A program made the position numbers and the translations under genes. 6,319 nucleotides of DNA from an uncultured Oscillospiraceae bacterium (GTDB lineage: Bacteria; Bacillota; Clostridia; Oscillospirales; Ruminococcaceae): the NCBI GenBank assembly GCA_958403605.1, contig CATXYA010000112.1, positions 1-6,319 on the forward strand. The letters run 5' to 3'. Below are positions 5,606 through 6,319 of the stretch, piece after piece (positions within the stretch are counted from its first letter, which is position 1; each line of letters starts with the position of its first letter). The notes under the pieces were generated by a model, which searched no databases, was not told the origin of the DNA, and saw only the letters and a list, made by a program, of their open reading frames with translations.

Positions 5606-6319
5606 ATGGAACGGTATGATGTGACGGCTTTGGGCGAGCTGCTGATCGACTTGACCCAAAGCGGAAAAAGCCCGGCGGGCAACCCCCTCTTGGAGGCGAA
5701 TCCCGGCGGGGCCCCCTGCAATGTGCTGGCGCTGCTGGCAAAGATGGGAAGAAAAACAGCCTTTATTGGTAAGGTGGGGCAGGACGGCTTCGGCGACCAG
5801 CTGGCGGCGGCTCTGGCCGAGACGGGCATCGAGGCGCGGGGGCTGCGGCGCGACGCGGCCGTGCCCACCACGCTGGCGGTGGTGCACACCCTGGCCGGCG
5901 GCGACCGGGCGTTCAGCTTTTACCGCAGTCCCGGCGCAGACGCGTGTCTGGAGCCCGGAGAGGTCGATACGGCGCTGATCGAAAACTCCGCCATCTTCCA
6001 TTTCGGGACGCTCTCCCTGACAGACGGCCCCTGCCGCGCCGCCACAAAGCGGGCCGTGGAGGCCGCCGAACGGGCGGGCGCCCTGCTGAGCTTTGATCCC
6101 AACCTGCGGGAGCCCCTGTGGAAAAGCCTTGCCGAGGCCAGGGAGCAGGCCCTTTACGGCCTGGCGCACTGCCACATCTTGAAAATTTCGGACAACGAGC
6201 TCCCCTGGCTCTCACAAAAAGAGGATCTTGACGCGGGCATCGCCTGGCTGCAGCGCGAATTCTCTATCCCGCTCATTCTGCTGTCCCTGGGGAAGGAGGG
6301 CAGCCGGGCGTACTGCGGC
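5606..6319 (+). CDS. PfkB-family carbohydrate kinase, probably fructokinase (3'-truncated)
   Basis: The frame is open from ATG 5606 to the last base of the window, giving 238 residues without a stop. The protein begins MERYDVTALGELLIDLT, typical of ribokinase/PfkB kinases, which transfer phosphate from ATP to a sugar. Visible motifs are PGGAPCN (residues 33-39) and GKVGQDGFG (55-63) of the first PfkB signature, FYRSPGAD in the sugar-binding region, FDPNLREPLW from residue 163, and KISDNEL. This set matches bacterial fructokinases best; other PfkB sugar kinases (such as 2-keto-3-deoxygluconate kinase) are less likely but possible. The family is usually about 310-320 residues, so some 75-80 residues are missing, including the GAGD motif with the catalytic Asp, which should lie just beyond the window. 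It is cytoplasmic. As the last visible gene of the row, it probably phosphorylates the sugar freed by the esterases or by a glycosidase outside the window. Confidence 0.92.
   Translation, partial: MERYDVTALGELLIDLTQSGKSPAGNPLLEANPGGAPCNVLALLAKMGRKTAFIGKVGQDGFGDQLAAALAETGIEARGLRRDAAVPTTLAVVHTLAGGDRAFSFYRSPGADACLEPGEVDTALIENSAIFHFGTLSLTDGPCRAATKRAVEAAERAGALLSFDPNLREPLWKSLAEAREQALYGLAHCHILKISDNELPWLSQKEDLDAGIAWLQREFSIPLILLSLGKEGSRAYCG

Noticed and set aside
3886..5889. Long open frame on the minus strand (667 codons) antisense to gene 5 and the kinase
   Set aside because: Same compositional shadow effect; no domain motif and it crosses three well-supported + strand genes.

Overview
The window is a GC-rich (clearly above 60% by eye), densely coded stretch with six genes, all on the + strand. 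Start sites are preceded by strong AGGAGG-type Shine-Dalgarno sequences. GC richness, strict SD use and the family flavour of the proteins (the fructokinase looks clostridial) suggest a high-GC member of Clostridia/Firmicutes, perhaps a gut or other anaerobic, plant-glycan-using lineage. This taxonomic guess is inference. No RNA genes, mobile elements, CRISPR arrays, clear promoters or terminators are visible.

Layout: (1) 1-578, 3' part of a tributyrin-esterase/EstA-like serine esterase with an intact Ser/Asp/His triad; (2) 592-1380, a paralogue of gene 1 that has lost the nucleophile, the catalytic His and the oxyanion HG motif, a probable pseudoenzyme; (3) 1377-2879, a PHB-depolymerase/feruloyl-esterase-like hydrolase with a C-terminal copper-amine-oxidase-N1-like domain; (4) 2895-4001, an esterase with a probable Ig-like N-terminal domain and an alpha/beta-hydrolase domain; (5) 4045-5562, a full-length paralogue of gene 3 with the same two-domain architecture; (6) 5606-6319, a PfkB-family sugar kinase, most like fructokinase, cut off by the window end.

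Gaps between genes are -4 to 43 bases, so this is very probably one operon. Genes 2-5 have no signal peptide or membrane segment, so the hydrolases probably work in the cytoplasm. The simplest model is a carbohydrate-esterase cassette that removes acyl groups (acetyl, feruloyl or similar) from imported sugars or oligosaccharides, with a kinase feeding the freed sugar into glycolysis. The substrate cannot be read from the sequence. The most unusual points are the five consecutive esterase-fold genes from three subfamilies, the conserved but catalytically dead gene 2, and the CAO-N1-like domain, normally found in secreted proteins, on two apparently cytosolic esterases.
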